Shown: positions 1-8,646, numbered from the stretch's first letter. The stretch is 64,000 bases of DNA from Levilactobacillus fujinensis (GCF_003946335.1 NZ_RHNX01000004.1:62001-126000), one strand, 5' to 3'. The notes: a model not told the origin generated them from the letters alone. Numbers and translations are program-made.

Positions 1-1021
1 ACTCACTAATAAAGGTCTCTGGATCATCCGTATCACCAGCCAATTGGGCAAATTGGGCGCCGCGTTGAACCTGAAAATCGTATCCAAAGCTGTCATCGAT
101 CACGTTAGCATCATATAACCGCAAATAGTTATCGCTGGTATCATTAAACAACAGGTCAAACATTAAGGACATCGCCACGCTGTAGTCTAACCCATCTCGA
201 CCACTTGGAACCTCATTGAAGCCCCGGATACCAATGCTGACCTTAGGCCGGGTCACAGACAAATGGCGCGTCATGGCTGGCACAATGTCGGCGGGCGTCG
301 CTTGGGGACTCGGAATTCGTTTGATTGGTTCGGCGGGTCCAAAGTCTTTGCCAGCTTGATTGCCGGTCACCCAGTCCAAAGTTTCCTCCGGATCAAGTTG
401 GCCCACGACCACTAAGCTCGTGTTGCTGGGCTGGTAGAACGTGTTGTAAGCCGCATACAGATCATCGGCCGTAATCTTATCGATAGACGCTACAGTCCCA
501 GCAATATCAATGTGTAGAGGCTCTTTGGGATACAATTGGCCAATCATTCCAAAATAACTCTGCCAGCCCGGATCATCGTCGTACATCTGAATTTCTTGGC
601 CGATAATTCCCTTCTCCTTGTTCACCGTTGCCGCCGTAAAGTAAGGCTGCTGAACAAAATCCAAAAGAATATTCAAATTTTCTTTTAAATGGCTCGTCGT
701 TGAAAACAGATAACTGGTCTGTGTAAAGCTGGTAAATGCATTGGCACTAGCCCCGTACTGACCAAAGAGATCAAAAGCATCATGATCCTTTTTCTCAAAC
801 AACTTGTGTTCCAAGAAGTGGGCAATTCCGTCTGGAAATCGCACGGGCTCTGTCTGTCCTCGAGGAACAAATTCGTTATCTATCGACCCGTAGTCAGTCG
901 TCATAATTGCAAACGTCTTATGAAAGCCCGCCTTGGGCATTAAAATCACCTTTAGCCCGTTAGCCAATGTGGTTTGATAAATGGTCTCGCCCAACCGATC
1001 ATACACTTGTTTATTCAGCAT
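1..1021 (-). CDS. ymfH: M16 family zinc peptidase, YmfH-like (C-terminus beyond window edge)
   Basis: This is the N-terminal part (about 340 residues) of an insulinase-type (M16) metallopeptidase. The ATG at 1021 opens a frame that runs off the left edge. The inverted zinc motif HxxEH is visible as His68-Phe-Leu-Glu71-His72, and a downstream GQEIQM stretch probably carries the third ligand, so this is the catalytic partner of the pair. It overlaps the end of the upstream ymfF by 11 bases, indicating translational coupling. In Firmicutes such pairs are thought to work together as one catalytic and one non-catalytic subunit; the substrate is unknown. The family call is secure, the function is not. 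Confidence 0.9.
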   Translation of the reverse strand, partial: MLNKQVYDRLGETIYQTTLANGLKVILMPKAGFHKTFAIMTTDYGSIDNEFVPRGQTEPVRFPDGIAHFLEHKLFEKKDHDAFDLFGQYGASANAFTSFTQTSYLFSTTSHLKENLNILLDFVQQPYFTAATVNKEKGIIGQEIQMYDDDPGWQSYFGMIGQLYPKEPLHIDIAGTVASIDKITADDLYAAYNTFYQPSNTSLVVVGQLDPEETLDWVTGNQAGKDFGPAEPIKRIPSPQATPADIVPAMTRHLSVTRPKVSIGIRGFNEVPSGRDGLDYSVAMSLMFDLLFNDTSDNYLRLYDANVIDDSFGYDFQVQRGAQFAQLAGDTDDPETFISE

Positions 1022-2291
1022 GCTGGGCACCTCCATGTAAGCAGTAAGTTGCTTGCAGCGTCACTTTTTGTGCGACGCGTTGAACGTCAGCGATTGTAAC
1101 GGCTGCCAAGCTTTCTTCCCATTCTTTTAAGGGTTCATTTAAATGTGTTAATTGTGAATTCAAGAGTCCTGTTAGCCGGCGCTGTGGGCTATCTAACCCA
1201 GCAAGACGGGCATTTAACAGACTCGCTTTTACCTCAGCTAACAGGTCGGACGTTAATTCGCCACGTTGCAAGGCCTTTAGCTGCTCGTCAATAATCGCCA
1301 CGACTCGATCCTGATTCTCGGCTTGAATTCCAGCCTGAACGGACAAAGTTCCGGTAAACGGGCTGTACCCACTGCTGGCATAATAGGCCAGACTCGCCTT
1401 TTCCCGGACATTCGTAAAGAGCAAGGATAACGGCGAACCGCCGAAAGCCGCATTAAAGACCACGGCAGGTAAGAAGTCCGCATCATCTCTGTAAACAGGT
1501 AGTTGATAACCTAAGTTGAGCTTGGCCTGGACAACGGGCGCTAAGTCGTCCCCATTTTGGACACGGTCACGCTTCTCCCATCGATAGTATAACGACTGAT
1601 CAGCCACCGTTCGGTCCATCAATGGCCAGTCAGCTAACGCGGTTTGGACCCGTTCAGGTGTGACATCACCAATAACCGCAACGTGAACCGCATCGTTAAC
1701 CAGCATATCATGATACGTCTGCAAAACGGCCGTAGCTGAGAGCTCACCAAGGGTCGTGATATCACCCAAGGCACTCATTGCTTGGGCTGGTTGACCGCTG
1801 AATAAGAGTTCCTGTAAACGTCGGTTGGCGAGGTATTGTTTATCATCATCCAACGATTTAATAGCCGTCAGTAAGTTTTGTCGTTGCTGCGTAAACGTTA
1901 TCGGATCAAAGCTACCTTGTGGCAACAACGGGTCAAATAAAACTGCCCTTAAGAGCGCCATCCCTTGTTCAAACAAAGGGATTTTATCCGTAAAATGGTC
2001 CAAATACTGTTCATCAACCACAGAGACAGTTAGTCGGATCACATGCTTAGTTCCTAACTTAATGACACTAATGCCAAAACTAGCCCCGTAGAGCCGGGAC
2101 AGTTGCCGCGCCAGTGATGTCTGTGTGGGATAAGCCGCAGTACTGGTCTCTAAAACCTGTGCCAGCAGTGCTCGCGCCGTAATCGCCGTTGCTTGCAGAG
2201 GCGCTACAAAGTCCACCTTGATACCAATAGTCTTGAATTGTTCAGTGGGTAACAAGTCTAATGTTACCCCATCTCGAATGCGAAAATGCAC
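1011..2291 (-). CDS. ymfF: M16 family peptidase-like protein, YmfF-like, non-catalytic partner
   Basis: A 426-residue protein of M16 type, starting at a GTG preceded by AAGGAGG with 8-base spacing. It has the two-lobe M16 arrangement but I see no HxxEH zinc motif in the N-terminal half, as expected for the substrate-holding or regulatory subunit of YmfF/YmfH pairs. A YYRWEKR-containing segment separates the halves. It lies immediately upstream of ymfH with an 11-base overlap. No signal peptide is visible, so the pair is presumably cytoplasmic. Substrate unknown. Confidence 0.85.
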   Translation of the reverse strand: MHFRIRDGVTLDLLPTEQFKTIGIKVDFVAPLQATAITARALLAQVLETSTAAYPTQTSLARQLSRLYGASFGISVIKLGTKHVIRLTVSVVDEQYLDHFTDKIPLFEQGMALLRAVLFDPLLPQGSFDPITFTQQRQNLLTAIKSLDDDKQYLANRRLQELLFSGQPAQAMSALGDITTLGELSATAVLQTYHDMLVNDAVHVAVIGDVTPERVQTALADWPLMDRTVADQSLYYRWEKRDRVQNGDDLAPVVQAKLNLGYQLPVYRDDADFLPAVVFNAAFGGSPLSLLFTNVREKASLAYYASSGYSPFTGTLSVQAGIQAENQDRVVAIIDEQLKALQRGELTSDLLAEVKASLLNARLAGLDSPQRRLTGLLNSQLTHLNEPLKEWEESLAAVTIADVQRVAQKVTLQATYCLHGGAQHAE

Positions 2292-2444
2292 GCGCTATTG
2301 CCTCCTTCAGCAAAAACCTAATCGGTGTTTAATTCTAAGGGAACCACGGCCTAAATACAAGCGACGACAACAAAAAATCACAGCTAAACCGGTCACCATG
2401 TCGCGGCCTAACTGTGATTATCGTCGATTACCTAGAATTTATTG

Positions 2445-2630
2445 ATAGCTAAATCAGAGCGAAATAGCATGCCATTTTCACGTTATGGCTGTCGGCGGCT
2501 TCGCTTGCTGTGGAAAACACCTTTAGTACTCTGCCGACCGGTAACGCGATGACTGGAGACATTGCCTAGTTTTAGTCTCAATAGCGTTGTGACAACAATA
2601 CTGAGCAGTTTGTAGAACTTGTAATCTTTA
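2445..2630 (-). repeat. MITE-like dispersed repeat, left-half copy (copy F)
   Basis: Read on the minus strand, this shares several blocks with the complete element at 40052-40325: a TCACAACG block, the segment ACTAAAACTAGGCAATGTC, and CCACAGCAAGCGAA. The right half has decayed. It fills most of the 364-base gap between ymfF and the histidine-type ABC importer. Borders are approximate. Confidence 0.6.
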
Positions 2631-2655
2631 GTAAGTAACCGTAATTTATCCTATT

Positions 2656-3504
2656 TTATTTAGAATCCAACAATGGGGTATCAACTTTCTTACCGAACCA
2701 CTTCTCATTGATCTTTTCGAGCGTTCCATTTTCAGCTAATTGCTTAAGACCAGCATTGATCTTACGCCGCATCGTAACGTCACCCTTTCGAAGACCCACG
2801 GCAAACTTTTCCTTAGGGAAGCTCCCAACGGTGATCCGGTAATCTTCAGGGTGTGCTTGGTGCTTGACGTAGTAGTTGGCGTAAGTGCTATCGATTAGTA
2901 GCCCCTTGATTCGACCCACGTTCAAGTCGATAAAGGCATTGGTGAAGGAGTCATACGTGACGGCTTCATGATTCTTGATTCGGTCCTTCAGCAGCTTCGG
3001 GTACGTATCGATATCTTGGGCGCCAGATGACCCAGTTTGCGCGCCTAAAACCTTGCCCTGCATGTCCGCAAACGACTTAATCTTGCTCTTCTTCAGTGTG
3101 ACCAACACTTGATCATTGTTGAGGTAAGTGTCGGAAAAAGCCACCTGCTTGGCCCGTTGCGGCGTAATCGAGAACCCATTCCAGATAAGGTCGATCGTCC
3201 CATTGTGAAGTTCCGTGACGTTCAGCGACCAATCAATCGTCTGAAAGTCGACCTTGATGCCGTAGAGCTTAAACACAGCCCGCGCGAGATCGATATCATA
3301 GCCGACTAATTTACCACTCTTTTGCCGAAATCCCATCGGTACAAAACTATCATCAAGCCCCACGACGACCTTCTTTTGCTTTTTGATTTGCGACCATTTA
3401 TCCGTATCGTTGGCCCTTTGCGTGACGGTCGTACACCCTGCCAGTACACCGCTGAGGCCAATCATCACGGCAATTAGTGTCCACATACGTCCTAATTTTT
3501 TCAT
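2656..3504 (-). CDS. Amino-acid ABC transporter substrate-binding lipoprotein (histidine-type)
   Basis: A 282-residue extracellular solute-binding protein of the SBP_bac_3 (polar amino acid) family. A signal peptide ends in the lipobox LAGC, giving a lipidated Cys24. The family signature around GYDIDLARAVF and the typical WNGFSITPQRAKQVAFSD stretch are present. It is the last gene of a three-gene importer operon (permease, ATPase, binding protein), 12 bases after the ATPase, with SD AGGAGG. The upstream T-box most likely reads a His codon, so histidine is the favoured substrate; the protein alone would only say polar amino acid. Confidence 0.9.
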   Translation of the reverse strand: MKKLGRMWTLIAVMIGLSGVLAGCTTVTQRANDTDKWSQIKKQKKVVVGLDDSFVPMGFRQKSGKLVGYDIDLARAVFKLYGIKVDFQTIDWSLNVTELHNGTIDLIWNGFSITPQRAKQVAFSDTYLNNDQVLVTLKKSKIKSFADMQGKVLGAQTGSSGAQDIDTYPKLLKDRIKNHEAVTYDSFTNAFIDLNVGRIKGLLIDSTYANYYVKHQAHPEDYRITVGSFPKEKFAVGLRKGDVTMRRKINAGLKQLAENGTLEKINEKWFGKKVDTPLLDSK

Positions 3505-3516
3505 CCGTGTTGCCTC

Positions 3517-4152
3517 CTAGTTCTTGGGTTCGACCCGCATCATCTGATCAGCGATGGCTTCAGCAAAGGGAATATCATGTGTGACCACAATCTGAGTAAT
3601 CCCTTCATCGCGGAGTTTCACAATAATCTGTTGCACCTCACGCCGTAAATCAGGATCCAGTGCCGACGTTGGTTCATCGTAACACAGCAACTTCGGGTGC
3701 ATCGCCAATGCCCGGACAATGGCAACCCGTTGCTTTTGCCCGCCGGACAATTCATACGGATACAAGTCTGCTTTATCACTTAAGTTCAATTGGTCCAGCA
3801 ACCGTTTACCTTCCCTTTTCGCATCGTTAGTTGATTGCTTCAACACCATCGTTGGTGCTAGCGTGACGTTTTGTAAGACCGTCAGATTTGGAAACAATTG
3901 ATAATCCTGGAAAACGACCCCAATAACGGCATCATTGTCCCGGTTAGTGGCCGGGTCAAATGTCTGACCGTCCAAAATAAATTTGCCACCGTCGACTTCA
4001 GCTAGACCACTGATACACCGAAGTAATGTGGTCTTCCCAGCACCAGAAGGTCCAACGATCGTTAAGATTTTACCATCTTCTACGGTAAGGTTAACGTCGT
4101 CCAAGATGGTCTTGCCACCGAATTTTTTCGTAATCCCTTTAAGCTCTAACAT
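3517..4152 (-). CDS. Amino-acid ABC transporter ATP-binding protein
   Basis: A 211-residue ABC ATPase that energises the importer. Walker A is GPSGAGKTT at residues 34-42, the signature is LSGGQKQR, and Walker B is LLCYDEPTSAL, followed by an H-loop in VVTHD. It is shorter than the usual ~240 residues, with little after the H-loop. It sits 18 bases after the permease gene and 12 before the binding-protein gene, so the three are co-transcribed under the tandem T-box leader. Confidence 0.93.
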   Translation of the reverse strand: MLELKGITKKFGGKTILDDVNLTVEDGKILTIVGPSGAGKTTLLRCISGLAEVDGGKFILDGQTFDPATNRDNDAVIGVVFQDYQLFPNLTVLQNVTLAPTMVLKQSTNDAKREGKRLLDQLNLSDKADLYPYELSGGQKQRVAIVRALAMHPKLLCYDEPTSALDPDLRREVQQIIVKLRDEGITQIVVTHDIPFAEAIADQMMRVEPKN

Positions 4153-4170
4153 ATATTGACCATCCTTTCC

Positions 4171-4812
4171 CTAGCGCCAAGCGCTGTAGTGCTTCTCCAA
4201 TTGATGCAAAGCTAACGTGCAGACGGCCGTTAACAGTAGGTAAATAACGCCGACGAGCAGCATTGGTGCAATCGTTACGTCTCGTGCCATGGCCACATTA
4301 CCGGCCCGCAACAAGTCGCCCAAACCAATAACATAAACCAGCGAGGAATCTTTGACTAAGTTAATTACTTCGTTGCCAATAGAGGGTAACACGATCTTAA
4401 CCACTTGTGGGATCACAATCTTCCGCAGTGTTTGCCACCGTGTCAACCGTAACACTCGGGCACTCTCATACTGACCAATGGGAATAGCTTGTAGCCCGCC
4501 CCGGAAGATCTCAGCGAAGTAAGCCGTGTAGTTCAGGATGAAGGCAAATAAAGCGGCATCGTAACGCTGGAAAACAATTCCAATAATTGGCAAACCATAG
4601 AAAACGAAAATCAATTGCAGTAAGAGTGGCGTCCCCCGCATCAGCCAGACATAAATGTCAATGAGCCACGTTAAGGGTTTAAACTTGGTCTTCATCCCCA
4701 ACCCAACTAAAATACCTAAGGGAACTGAGACAATAATGGTCCAAAAAAAGATTGATAACGTCATACCGGTTCCAGAAATCAATGACGGTAAAATTTCGCT
4801 AAAATAATGCAT
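4171..4812 (-). CDS. Amino-acid ABC transporter permease (His/Glu/Gln/Arg type)
   Basis: A 213-residue integral membrane permease of the HisMQ type with about five hydrophobic segments. The EAA-like loop around ESARVLRLTRWQTLRKIVIPQ is where the ATPase docks. It is the first gene of the operon, with a strong SD (AAAGGAGG), and follows the long T-box leader. Vitreschak-type comparative work named a T-box-controlled histidine importer HisXYZ in Lactobacillales; this operon fits that description, although I cannot confirm orthology here. Confidence 0.92.
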   Translation of the reverse strand: MHYFSEILPSLISGTGMTLSIFFWTIIVSVPLGILVGLGMKTKFKPLTWLIDIYVWLMRGTPLLLQLIFVFYGLPIIGIVFQRYDAALFAFILNYTAYFAEIFRGGLQAIPIGQYESARVLRLTRWQTLRKIVIPQVVKIVLPSIGNEVINLVKDSSLVYVIGLGDLLRAGNVAMARDVTIAPMLLVGVIYLLLTAVCTLALHQLEKHYSAWR

Positions 4813-4874
4813 CGTATGCTTCCTCCTTTAACAACTCTAACAGACAATCATTATGTAATTGGCATTTAGACGAC

Positions 4875-5257
4875 AAAAAACGCCCCTTGAGACTTTTATC
4901 TCAAGAGGGCGTATCAACGCGGTGCCACCTCATGTACTCGACGGGCTCACGCCACGTCGACTCAGCGAGTTGCTTGCAACATGGCCCCGATAAATAAAAA
5001 AGTCCCCTTAGGCCCAAAAGCCTAAGAGGACGATCACATCGTGGTTCCACCTCTGATTCGTCGTTCTATCACTAAAACGACCTCAGTGAGTTGCAAGCAA
5101 CTCCAGCGATAACGGGCTACCCCGGACCATCCTACTCATTTCAAACGGTCAACTCACAGATGTGGTTCGATTAACTAAGACTGCCCGTTTCCATCAGCGG
5201 GGCTTTCTGGTAAACCTTAGCTACTCTACTCTTCTGTTCAACGTCTTTTGTTTCATT
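4875..5257 (-). promoter_or_regulatory. T-box leader with one specifier domain and two antiterminator/terminator modules
   Basis: On the minus strand, a Stem I-like domain (about 5230-5150) carries an AGAGTAGAG element and a specifier region GAACCACATC, read as CAC (His). Module 1 has a Stem III hairpin (5101-5080), a T-box AGGTGGAACCACG at 5052-5040 and a terminator at 5031-5001 with a U-run. Module 2 follows at once: a related Stem III hairpin (4980-4961), a T-box AGGTGGCACCGCG at 4930-4918 and a terminator at 4911-4875. There is no room for a second Stem I. Uncharged tRNA-His should allow read-through into the ABC importer. CAC is my reading of the specifier; an ACC (Thr) frame is less consistent with the usual spacing. 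Confidence 0.85.
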
Positions 5258-5263
5258 GCCAAT

Positions 5264-5292
5264 ATACTACGATTAATTCTGGCCAGCGTCAA
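5264..5292 (-). promoter_or_regulatory. Sigma-A promoter of the T-box leader and ABC importer
   Basis: On the minus strand, TTGACG (5292-5287), a 17-base spacer and TAGTAT (5269-5264) give a good vegetative promoter. Transcription would begin near 5257, just before the Stem I domain. Confidence 0.7.
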
Positions 5293-5381
5293 GTCTTTAT
5301 TTTGACTCTGGCTTTAAAATGGTCGTTATTGGCTAAATTATGGGACACACCATTACGCATGCACCATCAGGTCCGGAATAC

Positions 5382-5617
5382 ACTAGCCATGGCGACGATT
5401 TTAGTCAGGTCTTTTCGACCTACATCGTACGACGATCTGAGGGACGCATGAACTTGGTGACTTTCAGGTAATCCGGAAGTCCGCCCCTTGACTGGAGGCG
5501 TTTCCCACCACAGTAAACGGAGTCCCTAGCAGCCGAAGTGCGCCCATTTTCACCGATTTAGCGACCCCAATCCGATTGTCGCAAGAGTAACGCGAAAATT
5601 TTAGTTTTCAGCCTACC
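5382..5617 (+). repeat. MITE-like dispersed repeat (copy A)
   Basis: The sequence from CTAGCCATGGCGACG to TTTTCAGCCTACC aligns through most of its length with the copies at 34660-34850 and 40052-40325. Shared landmarks are GACTTTCAGG, CTGGAGGCGTT, CAGCCGAAGTGCG and GTCGCAAGAGTAACG. It lies between the T-box promoter and the end of the methyltransferase gene. The left border is unclear. Confidence 0.75.
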
Positions 5618-5648
5618 GTAAACAACAAAAAGGGTTCCCGTTGTTTAC
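5618..5648 (-). terminator. Hairpin at the methyltransferase stop codon, possible terminator
   Basis: A 9-base inverted repeat GTAAACAAC/GTTGTTTAC encloses GGGAACCCTTTTT. On the minus strand it starts at the stop codon of the methyltransferase gene. The U-run falls inside the loop rather than after the stem, so termination is uncertain. Confidence 0.4.
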
Positions 5649-6367
5649 TGCTTAACGCCGTACACCAAATAACTGCTCATCCAAGGACCGGACCACCAGC
5701 CATTAACACCCAGAGAATGGACTTCGCGGATATCTAAATGACCTGTGTCGAGGGCCTGGCGATACTCAGCAGCATGGTGCCCGGTATCAATGATCACCAA
5801 CTGGCCACCTGGTTTTAATACCCGCATCGCCTCTTGTAGAGCCCGCTGTCGTTGTTGAACGTCATGAATATTATGTAGCGCGAAACTGGTCGTGACAACA
5901 TCAAACTGCGCATCCTGAAAGGGTAAGGCCACCATATCTCCAGTGACCAATTTGACCCGATCGGTAAGTCGTAAGGCCGTCACATTTCTCTGAGTGACCG
6001 CAGCAGCGTTATGCGATTGGTCACGTGAATGCCACAAATCCAGTCCAACTGCTTGCCCCGCTGGCTCTAACCGGCTAGCCAATCGTGTCAGCAAAGCACC
6101 GCGTCCACATCCTAAATCTAAAACCTGATCCGTCGCCTTTAGTCCGAGTCGCTCAGTAACCTGATCAAACAGGCGATACTTCCCCCGGATTGTGGTATGT
6201 AAAAAGAGTCCCCATTCGATGAACACGATGCCCGCCGCAATGACTTCCAGCAGAATTGGCGACGACGGCCGTAACACGTACCCCTGAACAAACAAAAAAA
6301 TTGCTGACAAGAGATACAAGATTAGAACGAGTGGCGCGTCGATCCCAAAATATTTCCAATTATGCAA
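5645..6367 (-). CDS. Membrane-anchored class I SAM-dependent methyltransferase
   Basis: A 240-residue protein starting at TTG behind a GGGGGTAGGGG ribosome-binding region. Two hydrophobic segments (about residues 11-32 and 38-58) precede a Rossmann methyltransferase domain with motif I DLGCGRGALL (about 105-114), an acidic VGLDLW loop and the post-I stretch TGDMVALPF. The layout matches small membrane-tethered Methyltransf_11/25 proteins that may act on lipids or quinones; the substrate cannot be read from sequence. It appears monocistronic, between two repeat- or terminator-rich gaps. Confidence 0.75.
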   Translation of the reverse strand: MHNWKYFGIDAPLVLILYLLSAIFLFVQGYVLRPSSPILLEVIAAGIVFIEWGLFLHTTIRGKYRLFDQVTERLGLKATDQVLDLGCGRGALLTRLASRLEPAGQAVGLDLWHSRDQSHNAAAVTQRNVTALRLTDRVKLVTGDMVALPFQDAQFDVVTTSFALHNIHDVQQRQRALQEAMRVLKPGGQLVIIDTGHHAAEYRQALDTGHLDIREVHSLGVNGWWSGPWMSSYLVYGVKQ

Positions 6368-6467
6368 AACCCCTACCCCCTATAATCTTTCACAGTTTCC
6401 CCAAGATTGATTCATTCAGTATAGCGTCCCCCTCGAAAAGCTGTAAAGGGCCTTTACTAAATCTGTA

Positions 6468-6506
6468 CAAAAAAAGAGGGCACAATTCGAAAGTGAATTG
6501 CCCCTC
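6468..6506 (-). terminator. Second strong terminator downstream of minD
   Basis: On the minus strand GAGGGGCAATTC and GAATTGTGCCCTC pair around a short loop and are followed by seven Us. It lies about 110 bases past minD and just upstream of the methyltransferase gene, so it is either a fail-safe terminator or an attenuator in that gene's leader. Confidence 0.7.
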
Positions 6507-6555
6507 TGAAATTCCTTCCATCAACACCGGTTGACAAAGAGTCCAAAGAACCGCA

Positions 6556-6594
6556 AAAAGACCAGTAAGTCACGTCAACACGTAACCTACCAGT
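6556..6594 (-). terminator. Terminator of the mre-min operon
   Basis: On the minus strand a 15-bp stem (four G-U pairs) with a GTTG loop is followed by CTTTTT, 23 bases after the minD stop codon. Confidence 0.75.
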
Positions 6595-6616
6595 CCCTAA
6601 TTTTTAATATTTTCTA

Positions 6617-7423
6617 TTAACCACGGTGGAACCAGCCACTGACCTTATGCCAGAAACCAGTATCCTCTTGCTCCGTGATCTTCATCAAAGGCACCGTTTC
6701 ACCCTCTAGACGACGAGCAACGTTGCGGTAACCTTGTGAAGCTGGATTGTCGGTCTGCATGACGATGGGTTCACCCTTGTTAGACGTGGTAATAACCGCG
6801 TCGTCGTCAAAGATGATGCCAAGCAATTCAATCCCCAGATGATGGGTGATCTCATCAATATCCATCATCGATCCATCCTGCATCATGTTCCGGCGAATCC
6901 GGTTGATCAGTAAGCGCGGTGCCTCAGTCAAGGGGTGTTGTTCTAACAACCCAACGACCCGATCGGCATCTCGTACCGCTGAAATTTCTGGTGTGGTAAC
7001 CACAATAGCGGCGTCGGCACCAGCAACGGCGTTCATGAATCCCTGTTCGATTCCGGCTGGACAATCGATCAGAACGTAGTCGTAATCCGGCTTCAATTCA
7101 TCCACGATTTCCTTGACCTGCTCAGGTTGGAGGGCCGTCTTATCGGTATTTTGTGCGGCTGGCAACAGGTAAAGCTTATCGTCAAAGCGTTTGTCTTTGA
7201 CCAGTGCCTGTGGCAACTTTGCCCGGCCCTCGGCGACGTCCACGATATCGTAAATAATCCGATTATCGAGGCCTAACACCACGTCCAGGTTCCGCAACCC
7301 AATATCGAGGTCCATTAGACACACCCGCTTGCCCATCAAGGCTAACGCCGTTCCAATGTTGGCACTCGTTGTGGTTTTACCAACACCACCCTTACCGGAG
7401 GTGATCACAATTGCTTTTCCCAT
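6617..7423 (-). CDS. minD: Septum site-determining ATPase MinD
   Basis: A 268-residue ParA/MinD-family ATPase that recruits MinC to the membrane to block division near the poles. The deviant Walker A GKGGVGKTT (about residues 10-18) is intact, as is the switch motif DLDIGLRNLD. The C-terminus (FWHKVSGWFHRG) is an amphipathic membrane-targeting helix. It starts 2 bases after minC with SD GGAGG and ends the mreBCD-minCD operon. No minE or divIVA lies alongside, which is usual for this operon in Firmicutes. Confidence 0.97.
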   Translation of the reverse strand: MGKAIVITSGKGGVGKTTTSANIGTALALMGKRVCLMDLDIGLRNLDVVLGLDNRIIYDIVDVAEGRAKLPQALVKDKRFDDKLYLLPAAQNTDKTALQPEQVKEIVDELKPDYDYVLIDCPAGIEQGFMNAVAGADAAIVVTTPEISAVRDADRVVGLLEQHPLTEAPRLLINRIRRNMMQDGSMMDIDEITHHLGIELLGIIFDDDAVITTSNKGEPIVMQTDNPASQGYRNVARRLEGETVPLMKITEQEDTGFWHKVSGWFHRG

Positions 7424-7425
7424 TT

Positions 7426-8094
7426 CTAAATTCCTCCAATCTGGTTATACAACTTCGGATTGATCTTCTTTAATTGCTCAAGCTTACCATACGACAAAAC
7501 GTGTAGGTCGTTGACGTAAGCGATGGTTTGCCGCGAATCAGTCAGCTGTGCTGGTTCAACGATGTCAAACTGTTCTGCAATGCGGACCTGTTGTGCCGTC
7601 TGAAGATTTCCCATAATCAGCTTGGATTCATCATCGGGATAGCCCGCTTGCAGAATTCCAGCGACGCTACCCATGGAAAAGATATTGCCACTTGTCCGGA
7701 GCTTACCACCTTCGTGAATCGTGCCCAGAAACAAGACGTCTCCTTGCATGACCACTTCTTGACCGTTACGAATTACTTTGCTCAATAGGTGAACGTTCTC
7801 CCGTTCGCGGAGTTGAATTGCATCCGCCAGCGTAATCACGTTCGCCGCAATCTTATGAATTTCAAATCGCGGATAACCCGCCACAAGTTGTTCAATTTTA
7901 GTTTTCTCATCGGCCGTCAAAATTCGGTCCTCAGTCAAGACGTCCAACGAAACCTTGGCGTCCATCGTCTGTGGATCGACCTTGAGGTTTTCCAGTAGTG
8001 CTTTTAAATCGACCAAGACTTGGTCCAAACTTGCCGACTGTTTGAGCACCAAATCATAGCCGTTTTGCGTTCCCCGTAATACGGCAGCTTGCAT
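7426..8094 (-). CDS. minC: Septum site-determining protein MinC
   Basis: A 222-residue FtsZ-polymerisation inhibitor. The N-terminal domain (VLRGTQNGYDLVL) binds FtsZ; the C-terminal beta-helix (LLSKVIRNGQEV... GNIFSMGSVAGILQAGYP) dimerises and contacts MinD. The start is taken as the ATG at 8094 (AAGGG upstream), which gives the normal MinC N-terminus. A GTG at 8112, immediately after the mreD stop, would add six residues and is less likely. It is transcribed between mreD and minD. Confidence 0.95.
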   Translation of the reverse strand: MQAAVLRGTQNGYDLVLKQSASLDQVLVDLKALLENLKVDPQTMDAKVSLDVLTEDRILTADEKTKIEQLVAGYPRFEIHKIAANVITLADAIQLRERENVHLLSKVIRNGQEVVMQGDVLFLGTIHEGGKLRTSGNIFSMGSVAGILQAGYPDDESKLIMGNLQTAQQVRIAEQFDIVEPAQLTDSRQTIAYVNDLHVLSYGKLEQLKKINPKLYNQIGGI

Positions 8095-8112
8095 AGCGTT
8101 CGTTCCCTTCAC

Positions 8113-8646
8113 CTATTTTAACCAATTATACACCCATCGAATGGGGAAATATAAAATTACAAACATTGCCAGGTTAAAGGCAAGCGTGGGCCCTAAGGTG
8201 TTCACTAAAAATGAGCTCCCAGACATCGTCGTTAAATGAATTGCCCGACTCGCCAGGTACCCTAGCGCTTCCACAATGGTAATGTCGATGAAATAGATTA
8301 ATAGACCGCTCAAAAAGTTAGGTCGAATGTACAGGACTAACCGCCGGGTGACGTAGATGACGACGGGGAAAACGAAGACGTATACCCCGAAAATACCGGT
8401 GTAATACAAGTCAAATACCGCTCCTGCAATAGCCGCCCACACCGCTAACGGCATAGGATATGCTTCCCCTTGGTCGGCTTCAAAAATGGCGCCGCAAACT
8501 AACCACAACACGACCAGATGGCTGACCATCGCCGACGGGTAGTGGAATAATTGCACACTAAAGCTCTGGCTAATCGAACCATCTAACAGTAACAGTAAGA
8601 ATAAACCGATGGGGAAACCGAAGCGTAACTTTGATAATCGATACAC
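8113..8646 (-). CDS. mreD: Rod shape-determining membrane protein MreD
   Basis: A 177-residue integral membrane protein with about five transmembrane segments and the MreD-type FDLYYTGIFGVYVFVFPVVIY core. It works with MreC, MreB, RodA and PBP2 in the elongasome. It starts at GTG with SD GGGGGGAT, 12 bases after mreC, and its stop codon abuts the minC start region. Confidence 0.93.
   Translation of the reverse strand: MYRLSKLRFGFPIGLFLLLLLDGSISQSFSVQLFHYPSAMVSHLVVLWLVCGAIFEADQGEAYPMPLAVWAAIAGAVFDLYYTGIFGVYVFVFPVVIYVTRRLVLYIRPNFLSGLLIYFIDITIVEALGYLASRAIHLTTMSGSSFLVNTLGPTLAFNLAMFVILYFPIRWVYNWLK

Noticed and set aside
5248-5451. 67-codon plus-strand ORF across the T-box promoter region
   Set aside because: It overlaps the leader promoter and the MITE-like repeat, and has no SD.
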